Below are positions 1 through 12,600 of a stretch of 64,000 nucleotides of DNA, piece by piece. The notes under the pieces are model-generated. The model saw only the letters and a list, made by a program, of their open reading frames with translations, ran no database searches and had not been told where the DNA came from. The stretch lies in assembly GCA_963965975.1 (NCBI GenBank), contig OZ014422.1, positions 2,999,155-3,063,154 on the forward strand, read 5' to 3'. How positions within the stretch are numbered: position 1 is the first letter of the stretch; every line of letters begins with the position of its first letter. A program made the translations under genes and the position numbers. The stretch comes from Xestospongia bergquistia. Taxonomy: Eukaryota > Porifera > Demospongiae > Haplosclerida > Petrosiidae.

Positions 1-3000
1 TTAGCTTTGGTCCCTCAACTGTTTTTTCTTCATCCAACCATTTATAGTAAGCAGGTAAATCTAGCTCAGTTTCAATGTTTTTTAATACTTTCATAACATG
101 ATGGATGTTGTTAAGAATAACGCAAAGCTAAAACATTTAAGATCATAACATGCAAAGTATTGTGTACTAGTGTTATTTTACCTTGTCAGTGACTATGAAA
201 TGTCCATCTTTATCAGTATAACATTCAGGATTTATCTTATCAAACATCAGCTCAGTATAGCAAGTAGACAGTTCACACAGGTTCTAAATAGTAGGTCATT
301 TATACTATATTCACAATGATATGTACCTGAACAACTGTAACAAAATAACCTATAGATTCTTCTCTGTCTGGCCATTTTACATTATTCCAGAAGGAAATTA
401 CCTAATATAATAAAGATGATAAATATCTAAGTTAGATTTACATACTTGCACAAAGAAGGCATGAGCATCTACAGCAGAGGATGAAAAAGATGCTCTGTCT
501 GTACACTTGACAATAGTGTCTAGTTCAACAGCTTTTAACAGCTTCTCTTTAGCTTTAGATTGTGCAAGTTGTATCCACTTTGAAACAAAACGTTTGAACC
601 AAAGATGGTAGGAGATAATTTTAAGCTTATCAACTTTTTGCTTTCTTAAAAACCTAGGTATATTATTAAATGAATTTGAATACATGGAATGTTAGAATAG
701 ATAAATACATATCACTGTATAACTAAGATGTTATTTTAACAACTAATTTGTTGCTACATGTATAGAATATTATACATTTAAAAATTCATGTGAATTATTT
801 ACTCTAAGATTTATTGCTTTGTAACAATATACCATACCAAAAAAATTATAGCAAGTAACCGACATGAATTCTAGATTCCATAATAATCCATTCCATATAA
901 GATACAAATGGATTATTAAAATAACTAAATAATTTGTACATTGAATATTTGGATGAATAGTACAATCAATGAATGTGTATTCTGTGTTTAATGTGTTGGT
1001 AATGAGACTTACTCAGAATTAACATTGTTAGCAAATACAACCAGCTCTTGAACAATTTGATAAATTTCATATGTAACAAGAACAATATCTGGATTGTCTT
1101 CTTCAAATTCAAATCGACTCTCAACCTCACTATGTAGCTAAGTACAGAGTTAGAAAATGTGAAGTCAGTTAGGACTAACCAGTTTATCCAAAGAGGTGAA
1201 GAAAGGAGAGAAATAGTCCACATCTACTCTAATGAAGGATAAAATTATGGCATGAGGTTTGAGGTTTTACTTACTCCATAAAAACAGGATGGATTTTATT
1301 ATATCCTTGTTCACACTGTTTTAAACAATGAGAACACAGTGCTTTAAAGGCAACCATGTTTTCTTTAATACACTATATATAGTTAGGTAGGTGAGTTTAC
1401 AGTATAATAACACTACACTTACACTATGTGGTGGCATTAGATTTCCTGATTGTGGAACAGCAGTCTAACCAGTTAATGTCAATACTAATATAGTAACAAC
1501 ATCATTGACAGTACCTGTATAGTTGATGTCAATAGAGTTTTATAATTTAAATCTTCTGGATGTTGTCGAACTTTAAAAAGCCGAATCTGGTAAACTTCAT
1601 AGAGTACCCTTTAAATAAGATTATAATAATTACTATAAAACTTTCAATAAAAATACATGGAAATAGAAAGGTAACACAAGCTGAAATATAGTGTAGCAAC
1701 ATAATTATTAATAACATATAATCTAAGGACTGCAACATGAAGTAAATATCAGGCAATTATGTTACATCATATAAGTGTGCCCTTACTGGAGATGCTTCTG
1801 TAATTTCTTAATATCATTGTCTGACTTCAGATCAAACATATTCAAGTGATGTTTCACATGGTTAATTATATGTGAAACTAACCCTTTAAGATTTTCAATG
1901 AGAGTTAGAACCTATATAAATAAATGTCACAAATACAAGTGATTGTACCATTTAAAGTGATGTAAACAAAGTACTTAAATGTAGAAAAAGGCAGAGGGTA
2001 GTACTGTCTATATAGAGATTACCCAGAATGTCTCCTGAAATGTACTGGCAAAAAATTTAGTATCTCATCACTATAGTGATCAGAACCTCTCAATACTATG
2101 TAGTGTTTCTTTTTACAACAATACAAAAAGTGACTGAATCACAAGTTAAGAATCATAGTGTAAACTTAGTAAACACTGAATTTCTTTGATCTTTTTTGTA
2201 GTTGAGACAAAAACTATGTTGACTATAATTTCATTTAGTCACCAAGGCAACATGATTTAAACATAGCACGAGTTTGCTTCAGCAAACGTTTTGTCAGTGC
2301 AATCTACGTTGACTCTTATAAATTATATATATAAGTGCATTCTATCTGTAACTGTTTTATCATGTAGAGATGATACAAATATAATCCCTATAATCTTGTT
2401 TGCATTTTCAGCAATAGGCTAACCTTAGCTATTTCTACATTCTACCTCATTTTTAAAAAAATGACCTTTGTATATGGAAAAAAAACATACCCATGATGGA
2501 GATCCAGATGTGCCATTGGTAAAATTTTGTACTGGTGTTCCTTTGATACTTCTCTCTGAGTCAGGTATTTCAGCTTCATAGTGCTGTATATTTTGTAGTA
2601 CATCCAATAATGCAACAATATCAATAGCAGATGCTTTAGCATAGTCCAAGAGGACAGACAGCCGACTAATAATTAATAGGTGAAGTTTATACACATGATG
2701 ATCAGTTATAACATTAATAACACGTACAGTGCAGATTGTTGTAATGGAGTAATATGATGAAGAGAGGAATGTTGAGTCAACAACTTTTCAGCAATGGGTG
2801 GCAAAATGGCATTCCAATGTCTAGTATATTCTTGACTGTCCTACATTCAAACAGTCTATAAATTAATACAAAATACAATACAAACTAACTTTTTTACTTT
2901 CTGTTTCCATGATGCATTGCAGTAACTGCTTGTAATACAAGTGAACTTTATGTTCGGATTTAACCTAAAAAAATTACACAAGATAACTTCTACTCATTTA

Positions 3001-5866
3001 TACATTTATAACCTTCTTTCTTGCAATATCTAACCAGACTGTTAGTGTTCCTCGAGAATGTTTTCCAGAATGAGATAAGACATCAAATATTCTTTCTCCA
3101 CCACCAACAAGTGTATGCTAAAAATATAAAATATTACCAAATACTCCATAAAATGACCATCCACTATACATATCATGTCTATCTATATAAAGGAATGTGA
3201 ATGCCAATAATATTTTAGTATAGGGCAGTCTTAGGTAAAGAAGGAAACTTAGTTCTAACAGGTATAAGACAATTTGTCAGTGGTTGAAGCTAAAGGTAAT
3301 GTTATATGAGTGAAATTCAAATAGCCTTTTTAGAAGATTATAGTTATAGGCCATACAACAAAGAGCACCTGTAGTAAAAAGACTACTCTGCCCAGAAAAC
3401 AATTTTTTTTAGGATCAGAAAGTAATCCTCTGAATCCTTTTGATTTTTCTTTGTGAGTTTTGTCAGAGTTCCTATAATAATTCCAAAATTAAGACAATTT
3501 TACCATGTACTTACCATAATTCAATAACTAGATATTGATCTTTTGCATTGGTAATATCTCTAGATATAGTTGTTAGAACTAAGCTTTAATAGCAAATATA
3601 CTTACAGTTCAAATGTTTCGTTCCATTCTGGGTCTACCGTCTTCTCTTTTACACTAGATCTGTAGATGTTACTAATGTGTTCCTGTTCTTCCCAATCAAG
3701 TAAATTATGATGAACTATCATAGAGTCATATTGCTTTTTATCAAGGACAGCAAGTACACAACAGGGATCTAAAAATAGAATTATCTTCATTATATTGAAT
3801 TGAAATTATTTTCACACATGTACATGCACATACATATACAAAGACTTGAGCACACATACATGTATATCCTATCAGAAATATAGAATTAAGGAATAAAATT
3901 GGTTGTTAAATGTAAACAGTTATATTGCAGTAATAGTAATAGATTTATGTTTTCATTTGTCCATAATTCAAGTGATGGGACTTGCAGATGATGTTTCAAT
4001 ACCATATCAGTTAATTTTTATCACTATTGGAAAACTGGAAGAATTAATTAAAGACTATTTAAAGATAAATGAACTAACTTCCTTCAAAATAAATAATGTA
4101 GTGAATTTACAGACGGACACATATATAATGTATTTGAAATTCATGGTCACAATTCATTATTGTGTGCCATAACCTCAAACTATCACTCTGAAGTTAAAAT
4201 GACACACATTTTTTATTAGCAATGTAATGGTTTATTATTTAAGGATATCATTATTAGATTACAAAAACAAAAAGTAAAGACTATGAATCAATCTGAACAT
4301 AAAAATGATAATATGATGTAAATAATATAATTTTAGAGTATAGTTAACACGACTAGGGCATATTTAATTTAAAGTTTTGTGGTTCTCCTATTAAATGCCA
4401 TGTAACCATCATAATTTTGGATTGAAATATCCTATTGCTTATTGCAGCATAGTTTAGTATGTTTAGCTAACAGATACAAAATGATATAGAAACTATTTTA
4501 TAATCAATAGAGCTTTTTGCTACAAAATGCTCATTCCTGGTAGTGTCCATTTAGGGAAATCTATTTAATTAACAAATATTAACATGTATATTGCATGCAT
4601 TTCTGAACATGATATAGACTAATAATTAATAGGGAACAGGTTTGGACAATCCTCCAGTAGCCACTCTAACAAATTGTATGTGTATTGTGAAAGTAAAAGA
4701 TGTCATCAATTATAGTCATCACTTTTCTTTGATTTAATATCCATAATGAAACATGCACAAAACTGGTAAAGTAACATTAACTACTGTAATTGTTGATGTC
4801 TGTACACACATGAGTATTATTCAACATGTCTACATGTCAATATATTCATGTCTGTACTATGTTAATATACATACCATTAGTACTTTTTGCTTGTAGCCCA
4901 TTTGCTTTAATAACTGAAGGAAGATTGTACAACACTTATAGTCAATCTATAAACTTACGTTTACATTTCAAGGTTAGTGCTCTCTCCTATAAAATATATT
5001 TAAATATATAAAGTAGTGGGGCATGTTCTATCTTACTCTGGTAGCTGCATTTTTTCTTGCAATTTCATCAAATGAGGTAAATTTCTCTTCTGTTGTATTA
5101 AAAATCTAATGGAATTGTTAAAGTGGAACAAAAAAATGCAACACTAGTGTAGTAAATGGATTGAAATTTAAAAATTATAATTAGACTGATTGATTTATAA
5201 TTTCTTATTACTGAACAAATTCAGACACAGCAACAATACTTATTAGGTATTAATTGTAAACAAAGTTATAAAGCAATTGTTTTACCTGTTTAATATAATC
5301 AAATGTTGTCTTGTTATCCTGGTCACTATGTAACAGCTCTAGATCATAAAATAACTCGAGTGTATCACAACATACATCCTCTATCTACAAAATACACACA
5401 AAGTTAATATCTAGTATCAAAAGTACAGTATCAAGTTCTAACTATACCTAACCTGACTTGGTAACAGTTCATGGAAGGTAACATCACTACCACATAAATG
5501 ATCCTTCATACTGTCCTGATCGACCTGTAATTGAATTTGAAAGATTACAATGCTAACCAACTATTAGTGCATTTATAAAATATAAACTGAATTTAATGTC
5601 ATCTAATTCAAAAATGCTTTTGGATTACAATAATTGTTTTATCACATTTATTACATATAATATAATATAGGCCTTTATATACTTGTTCAATTGGTGATTC
5701 TTCAACAGATGAAAGTATAGTACTGTCATGATCATGATCATTTAAAAGATCTTCATTATCAAAACTGTCAAAGGGGAATATATATTATATATTTAAAACA
5801 AACAGACTTGTGAATATGATCGCCTATGTTTAGCTTCGATTGTTTTCTGAGAATCAGTTTTTTCAT
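1..5866 (-). CDS. UNC13D/BAIAP3-like protein, copy A (3' part outside window)
   Basis: Munc13-4/BAIAP3-type protein, a family that tethers and primes vesicles for SNARE-driven exocytosis at the plasma membrane. The start MKKLILRKQ is the ATG at 5864-5866 and matches copies C and E. Exons then run leftwards through the C2A domain (around 3500-3790, motif [10 protein letters not shown], first loop DPCCVLAVL) into the MUN domain (2500-2680 and on to position 1). The C-terminal C2B lies outside the window, so its type is unknown. Compared with copy D, the exon at about 1441-1470 lacks 15 bases, an in-frame loss of five residues (WILIL). I saw no clear disabling change but did not verify every splice site. 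The block A+B mirrors C+D. Family call is firm; orthology to UNC13D versus BAIAP3 is not resolved. Confidence 0.75.
713..895. repeat. Degenerate MITE-like repeat in copy A intron
   Basis: AT-rich intron segment with the words ttattttaacaact and gattccataataatcca. It matches the same intron of copy C (about 12725-12895) and resembles the better preserved palindromic element at 38045-38258. It probably entered before A and C separated. Confidence 0.4.
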
Positions 5867-6964
5867 TTTGAAGTCAAAGACCAGGTCATGTATCAGAAAA
5901 GTCTGTAAGATCTTTTACAATGGTTGTCGTGGTGCCTCAAGTAGTACGCAACCGTATTTCTAAAGATACGAACAACGGGTATTATACGGAAAGTAATGAA
6001 TAATGATTATTAAAATTATATAAATTAAATATAAATTATAAATTGTAATTTAGTAAGAATCAGATTTCCACTAGTCACTGTACAGAAGCATGTACTACTG
6101 ATACTAGTGATACTATCTAATGATAGTACAAATAACAGACAATTAAATTTTGTTAACTGAGGTGTTTCGTTGTTATGGCGCTTGCAAGATCAGCTGAAGT
6201 ATTTTCATCATAAAAGATTGCTTAGTTTAGAGACAGTACTCAAATAGTTATCTAAAGGATGAGTTTAGGGTGACATATAATTATAAACTGTCAAATGAGA
6301 TATTACCTTCATACTCTTTGTGGTGTCATCTTTAGTACTCTTTTAATGGTATCAATATAAATAAATCAAATTGTCACTTTTTTGTTTCTGTTTCAGTATT
6401 TTTAAAGCATTTAAATGAAGTTCTGTGTTTGAATTAAATAGTTTGTTTATAATTAGTTTATTTGTTGTGTTATGTATTTTTTATATTCATAGTTACTGTA
6501 GGTGTCCCATTTCCCAAAATCTATGAATACTAACAATACAATAATATTATTCATATACTGACACCATAAACAAGTCATTGTTATTTAATAGATTAAAAAT
6601 CAATCTGATTATTATTGTCTTTGTATGTATACTAAGAGGAGCAAGAGAGAAGGGAGCAATGGCATAGTGAGGAAATATGTATTAGTAGGACAAGGGCTAT
6701 ATGACTCTGATGACTATCCCAGGATTGTCCTGGAATAATCAATGAAATATCTCAATTGTAATGCTAGCCAGATTGATTGGTCAATCCCACCATTTACCTA
6801 ACTTGTACAATTATAATTTTAGTATCTGTCTATGTTGTCATGTAGAACTGTAAATCTTTGAAAACTACTACACATAAACACAGAAACAAACAATCATTGC
6901 AAGTTTTTGTAGAAGACAAAAGATAATGAAAATAAGACACAAAGCAGTGTGTGTCACAATTTTA
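5867..6964. other. Intergenic, copy A promoter side / copy B downstream
   Basis: No gene seen. About 5950-6600 is similar to the upstream flank of copy C (18740-19280), including the shared phrase tgtcccatttcccaaaatct. About 6680-6960 is similar to the region downstream of copy D (20870-21127). The duplicated block therefore included flanking DNA. Confidence 0.55.
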
Positions 6965-8050
6965 TTATTTGTGAGACCGATGAAAATGAGAACTGAGTTG
7001 AAAGGAATGTCCAACATGGGTTTGTCTCTTGAATTTTTTAATACTTTTCATAAAATTGTGAGCCATTGGTTCAGTAATCCTATTCTCTAGTTCTTTAAAG
7101 GCAAGAGTGTTCTGGTAGTGAAAGAGGTTTAAATACTCTATTTTACGTTCATCTCCTTCCAGAGGTGTTGTATTACAAGGTACAAGAGTAATACCAGCCA
7201 AATCATCACTACCAAATGTATCATGATCAAACATAGCAAGAAGAAGAATAGCACCATCTTGTTTGAGTTTTGAGGGATCAGCAGTCCTAGTTATATAACA
7301 TTAATATAATAATATTATTATGTATAATTACTGTAGCGTTTTTGTCTTTACATATTTTGTAGAGATGAAAATGTTGGAGCTTATAATTCAAATGTCTTGT
7401 TGAAGATTGGATCTAATGTTTTCTTCTGCACAGTGGTCTTGAGGGCTTTGTGTTTAGTAGCAGTAAATATTGTTACTGGTAATAGGTATAGCTTGATATA
7501 AGGGTCACTTTTCCCTAAATTATTATTAGTTATATTATACTAGATTAATCAACTCACCACTACGATCTAGTCCAGGTATATGCTCAGCAAACAATACTTC
7601 AACTACTAATGCCTTCTTTGTAGAGTCATAAATATGACTTATATGAAGAACACCAAATTGATCCTTTGATTGAGCCTTCAATGTATATATAAGTATTATT
7701 GTACAAATATAATAATACCTCAATACCTGTTGTTTTACTAAGTCATGACAAAATTTCTTTATAATATCTTCTGTTGATTACACAGAGAGACTAAGATCAT
7801 CCAACAAGGTCTACAAAGAAATTTATTACATGTCATAAGCTTAGCTACTCACTTTGTAGTCCTCTGTCTCCAGTTCAGTATGTGATAATCCATTTCCATC
7901 AGCTTCAAAAAAGTCACCAAGTGTAGTTAGAGTTATCCTCAACTGCTTATAATTATGACGATTAACAGCTGATTTGTGTGACAACTTGATATCTTCTCCC
8001 TTTAAACCATTGATAACATCAAGCCATATGCCCTTCATAATACTGGTATA
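6965..8050 (-). pseudogene. UNC13D/BAIAP3-like, copy B: 5'-truncated fragment with C2B only
   Basis: Holds the last exons of a copy of the D type: the end of MUN (7841-8038), then C2B exons (about 7680-7550, 7510-7390, 7290-6965) with loop 3 DHDTFGSDDLAG and the same 17-residue basic/histidine tail as copy D. Homology with copy D stops abruptly at about 8050, just after the words cataatactggtat. An in-frame stop (TAA, complement of 7778-7780) replaces the LPTED motif seen in copy D. No N-terminal half, C2A or promoter is present, so this is a dead duplicate. It shows that the A+B block once had the same layout as C+D and then lost most of B. Confidence 0.8.
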
Positions 8051-8060
8051 CTAAGTAATG

Positions 8061-8225
8061 TTGGACAGCAAGGCCAGACTTATCAGGGTTATCGAAAACT
8101 GGTATGATACTATGCCAACAGCCATCACTTGGAAGACAATACTTGATGCAGTTGAGGGATCCATAGTGGATAATTGTGCCATGGGATTGAAGATTCGTGA
8201 ATATCTAGGAGTCCCAAGCAAGTAA
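8061..8225 (+). pseudogene. Orphan Death-domain exon
   Basis: Open stretch on the plus strand ending at TAA (8223-8225). The translation contains RVIENWYDTMPTAITW and ends KIREYLGVPSK. The spacing of WY, TW and the closing KIREYL is that of a Death-fold C-terminal half common in invertebrate Death-domain proteins. No upstream exons or start codon are evident, because the sequence to the left is truncated copy B on the opposite strand. It is probably a last exon left by the rearrangement at about 8050. The Death-domain call rests on pattern only. Confidence 0.5.
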
Positions 8226-9634
8226 CTTGGTTTTAGCAGTAACAGGACTAAGTCTAGAATTTTTGTCTTATTATTATGTTAATTCAATTGCATAATTATA
8301 GGTGCACTTTTTTGTTGCTTTTTTTTAAATAAGAAAGTGATGATAACATGCTTCTAGTAAAATATTAAATTATTACTACTATTGGTATGTGAAAGGCTGT
8401 CACTCTCTACTTGATACAACTCAGCTAATCTTATTTAGAGTGTCTCAACTTAATCAGTCTAGTTTTAGCAATCCTTAGCACACAACTGGCTTGACAATAT
8501 CAAATATCTTACCTTCAGAAATCCATTACCAAGGAGTAGTCAGGTGAATTGTCAAATGGAGGAGATAGGAATAGGTGGCTGGCCGATAATATGAATACCT
8601 GCATTGATAAATAAATGTTTATTTGATAAATTAAATATTAACCTGTTTTTTAAAGTGATTATATATAATGCAAATTGCTGCAACAAAATCTATGAAATAT
8701 TGGGATGGATGTACATAATATAAGTAGAAATTCAATTAAACTTAAAGCATTATACTTTTTTTAGTATAGGCTGCTAGCTGGTTGCACTTATCAGAGCTCT
8801 ATAAATGCAAAGAAGGTCGAGAGAAGGCAACTCTTTGACTGTGGGGGTTAGAACCTGACCAAGGCATGTTTTAATTGACTTTATTTCAGATGTAGTATCC
8901 AAACAAAAAGCTCAGTTACATAATGGTGGAACACAGATTAAAGATGATGGGGATTGTGCTGCTATGTCACCACTTTTATTAATTTTTATTATTTAAATTC
9001 TTTCTTCTATATAATTGTTACATATATCAACCAAGGGCCCAATATGACTCTTAATTAACTAATGAGTATGACTATCATATTAAGCTATTACCCATTTATT
9101 TTTAATCTATTATTGTATCATTACATTATTTATGATAATATTGCTGAGTACAGACAAGAATATGAATTTATACAAGCTATAGTATTTAAGGAAAAAATGC
9201 ATGCATAGTAAATATAGTATACTAGCAGTTGTAGACCTCAGTTTATTGGAGTGGTTATACTTTGCTATATATGTTATATTGCTAATGTTTAGCCACTTTC
9301 TGGATACTTATTAAAATACATATTGTTCAAGCACTTTATATTCTATTCCTTTAAAGAGAAATTACTGTTTATTTATTCAGAATATCTTCTCAATCTGTAA
9401 AGAGAGATTTCTTCACATTTCACTTTACATAAATTAGATATTGTGTTTCTCTTAGGATTATTAATTATTTGACTGCTATTAGCTTTCAAAAAGTATGTAA
9501 TAATACATTTCATTGTAATACTAATATAAGTTATGTTTAAAAAGTAACTAAAAAAATTCATTTTATGTAGTATGAACAACTATTCTAATGAAGATACACA
9601 AAAAGAGACAATAAAATGGATGTCCAATATGAGT
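8226..9634. other. Intergenic, no gene recognised
   Basis: AT-rich sequence with scattered stops in all frames. Some words (e.g. ggtggctggccgat near 8575 and the stretch 8760-8960) look like degenerate coding or repeat remnants, but I cannot assign them. Confidence 0.4.
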
Positions 9635-12600
9635 CTATTTTTTAAAAACCAATTTCTTCATAGTTTTCATGAACTTTTGAGCCATAGGTTCAGTCATTCT
9701 GCTCTCTAGTTCTTTAAAGGCAAGAGAATGATCATAGTGAAAGAGGTTTAAATGCTGCATTTTACGTTCTCTTCCTATTAGAGGTGTTGTATTACAAGGT
9801 ACAACACATATACCAATAAAGCGACGACCAAATTTATCATGATCATACATAGCAAGAAGAAGAATAGTGTCATCTTGTTTGAGCTGTGAGGGATCAGCAG
9901 TCCTAATGATAAGTATTAAATATATATTTAATTGACAAAATGTCACTACTAACAATTCAAATGTCTCATTGAAGATTGGATCTAATGTCTGCTTCTGTAC
10001 AGTGGTCCTGAGAGATTTGTGTTTAACAGCAGTAAATATTGTTGCTGGTAGTAGGTACAGCTTGACATAAGGGTCACTTTTTCCTTATTAATATTAGTAA
10101 CAATTATATAAGATTAATCAACTTACCACTACGATTCAGTCCAGGTATATGCTCAGCAGATAATACTTCAACTATTACTGCTTTCTTTGTAGAGTCATAA
10201 ATATGACTTAAATGGAGAACACCAAATTGATCTTTTGATTGAGCCTTCAAAATATATATTTGTATAATTGTACAACTATATATATAAGTAAATAAAAATA
10301 TTTTCTAGAAATGAAGTAAATGTAGGGATTGGTAATATCAGTCTAATACAAAGAGTGCAAACAAGATAGTAGTGATGGCAATTACATCATCCTTACATAA
10401 TAGCACAGTCATAGAATGCAACAACATATAATTATTAAGTAATTTAGATAGTTACTACATATCATTACTTGCTAGTGCAATGATGTAATTGCCATCTCTA
10501 CTATCCTCTACATTTATTTCATTTTTAGAAAATATTTTACTTATTTGCTTAATTTTTTAAATGCAAGTGTTTTGATAGCCAAGAGAGGTTTCATATTCAA
10601 ACAGATTACAAAAAGTATTAATGTTCTTATATATATTTTATATTGTGATGAAGATATTATTATTAATGACTAATTAAGGAAGATAGCTAGGAGCTTAAAA
10701 TTATTCCATCATGGATGAGTTCTGAACGAACAGGATGTCCTCAGAATACAATATAAAAGTTTGTAATGATACTTTTCATATTAGTCAATGCATCATAGCT
10801 AAGCTTATAGTCACTGGGTTATCAGTTATACAATCTTAATTTTAGGTGAAAATCAAAGTAGGAAAGTCTATACTTACTGCCAGAAGAGGACTATGGTTGT
10901 AGATCTATTTTTTGTCTTCATTAAAATTAACTAATTATTTATAAAAATGGCTTTTCTAAGATAGCTCTTGATAATAAACTACTGAAATCACTACTTTTCT
11001 CTGAAGTTGGTTTCCGAAAACTTTATGGTTACTGAGTTATTGTGAGCTCTAAAACTAAGGAGGCAGATGAAAGGTGAACAAATCCAACATTTGAACAGTG
11101 ATGTCTGTGATGTTATTAACTTATAACTAAGACATGATGAAAGGATTAGCATAGAAAAAAATATAGTAAAGAATTGAAAGATTTGATCAGTTTTGAGGAC
11201 AATATTCATTGTTGTCTGCCAATACATGTCAAAGAACAATCTGTACCATCCCTATATATAGCTACATGCATATGCACTGCTTCTGTGTGCCTGATAGCAA
11301 TACTTTAGTACCTGTTGTTTTCTTAAATCATGACAGACCTTCTTTATAATATCTTCTGTTGGTAACACAGAGAGACTAAGTTTATCCAACAAGATCTACA
11401 AAGAAACTTATCATATGTAATAACTTTAGCTACTCACTTTGTAGTCCTCTGTCTCCAGTTCAGTACGTGATAATCCATTTCCATCAGCTTCAAAAAAGTC
11501 ACCAAGTGTAGTTAGGGTTATCCTCAACTGTTTATAATTATGACGATTAACAGCTGATTTGTGTGACAATTTGATATATTCTCCCTTCAATTCATTGATA
11601 ATATCAAGCCATATGTCCTTCATAATACTGGTATGAAAATAGTAACAGTATTGTATAGATATAATTATTTGTTACCTTAGGAAAATTGGAGTCAATAAAG
11701 CTTGTCCCAATTTGCCCATATTAGTAGCAATATAGTCCAATAATGTTTCTAACACCTAACACACAGTATTGATATTATAATGACATCTCCTGACTTAACT
11801 AACTTTGTCTGAAGGCATATCATCACTAGCTTCTATAATACTAGCTAAAAAAGCCAATATACTTGGTGACAACTAGAGAGACAATGTTTCTATCTCTGTA
11901 TATAATATATGTACCACACCTTTTCCTTGATCATCTTCACTATTGAATCAATTTTGTTGAAGATGTCTTTATCAGCATTATCCAAAACACCCCAAATCAA
12001 AGAACGAGCGTGTTCACTTAGTTTTGGTCCCTCAACTGTTTTTTCTTTATCCAACCATTTATAGTAAGCAGGTAAATCTAACTCAGTTTCATTGTTTTTT
12101 AATACTTGCTTAATGTAGTGGATGTTATGAAGAGTTATACAAAGCTAAAAATTTAAGATCATAACACACAGAGGATTGTGTAATAGTGCTATGTTACTTT
12201 GTCAGTGACTATGAAACGTCCATCTTTATCAGTGTAACATTCAGGATTTATCTTGTTAAACATGAGCTCAGTATAGCAAGCAGACAGTTCACACAGGTTC
12301 TAAATAGTAGGTCATTTATAATATATTCACAATGATGTGTACCTGAACAACTGTAACAAAGTAACTTATAGATTCTTCTCTGTCTGGCCACTTTACATCA
12401 TTCCAGAAGGAAATTACCTAGTATAATAAAGATGATAAATATCTAAGTTAGATTTACATACTTGCACAAAGAAGGTGTGAGCATCTACAGCAGAGGATGA
12501 AAAAGATGCTCTGTCTGTATACTTGACAATAGTGTCTAATTCAACAGCTTTTAACAGCTTCTCTTTAGCTTTAGATTGTGCAAGATGTATCCACTTTGAA

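Noticed and set aside
3903-4172. 89-codon plus-strand frame in a copy A intron
   Set aside because: AT-rich, no family match, not kept in the matching introns of C or E.
10991-11239. 82-codon frame with hydrophobic segments, mirrored at 44062-44280
   Set aside because: Lies in the repeat insertion in the introns of copies C and E. Conservation reflects recent duplication rather than coding constraint.
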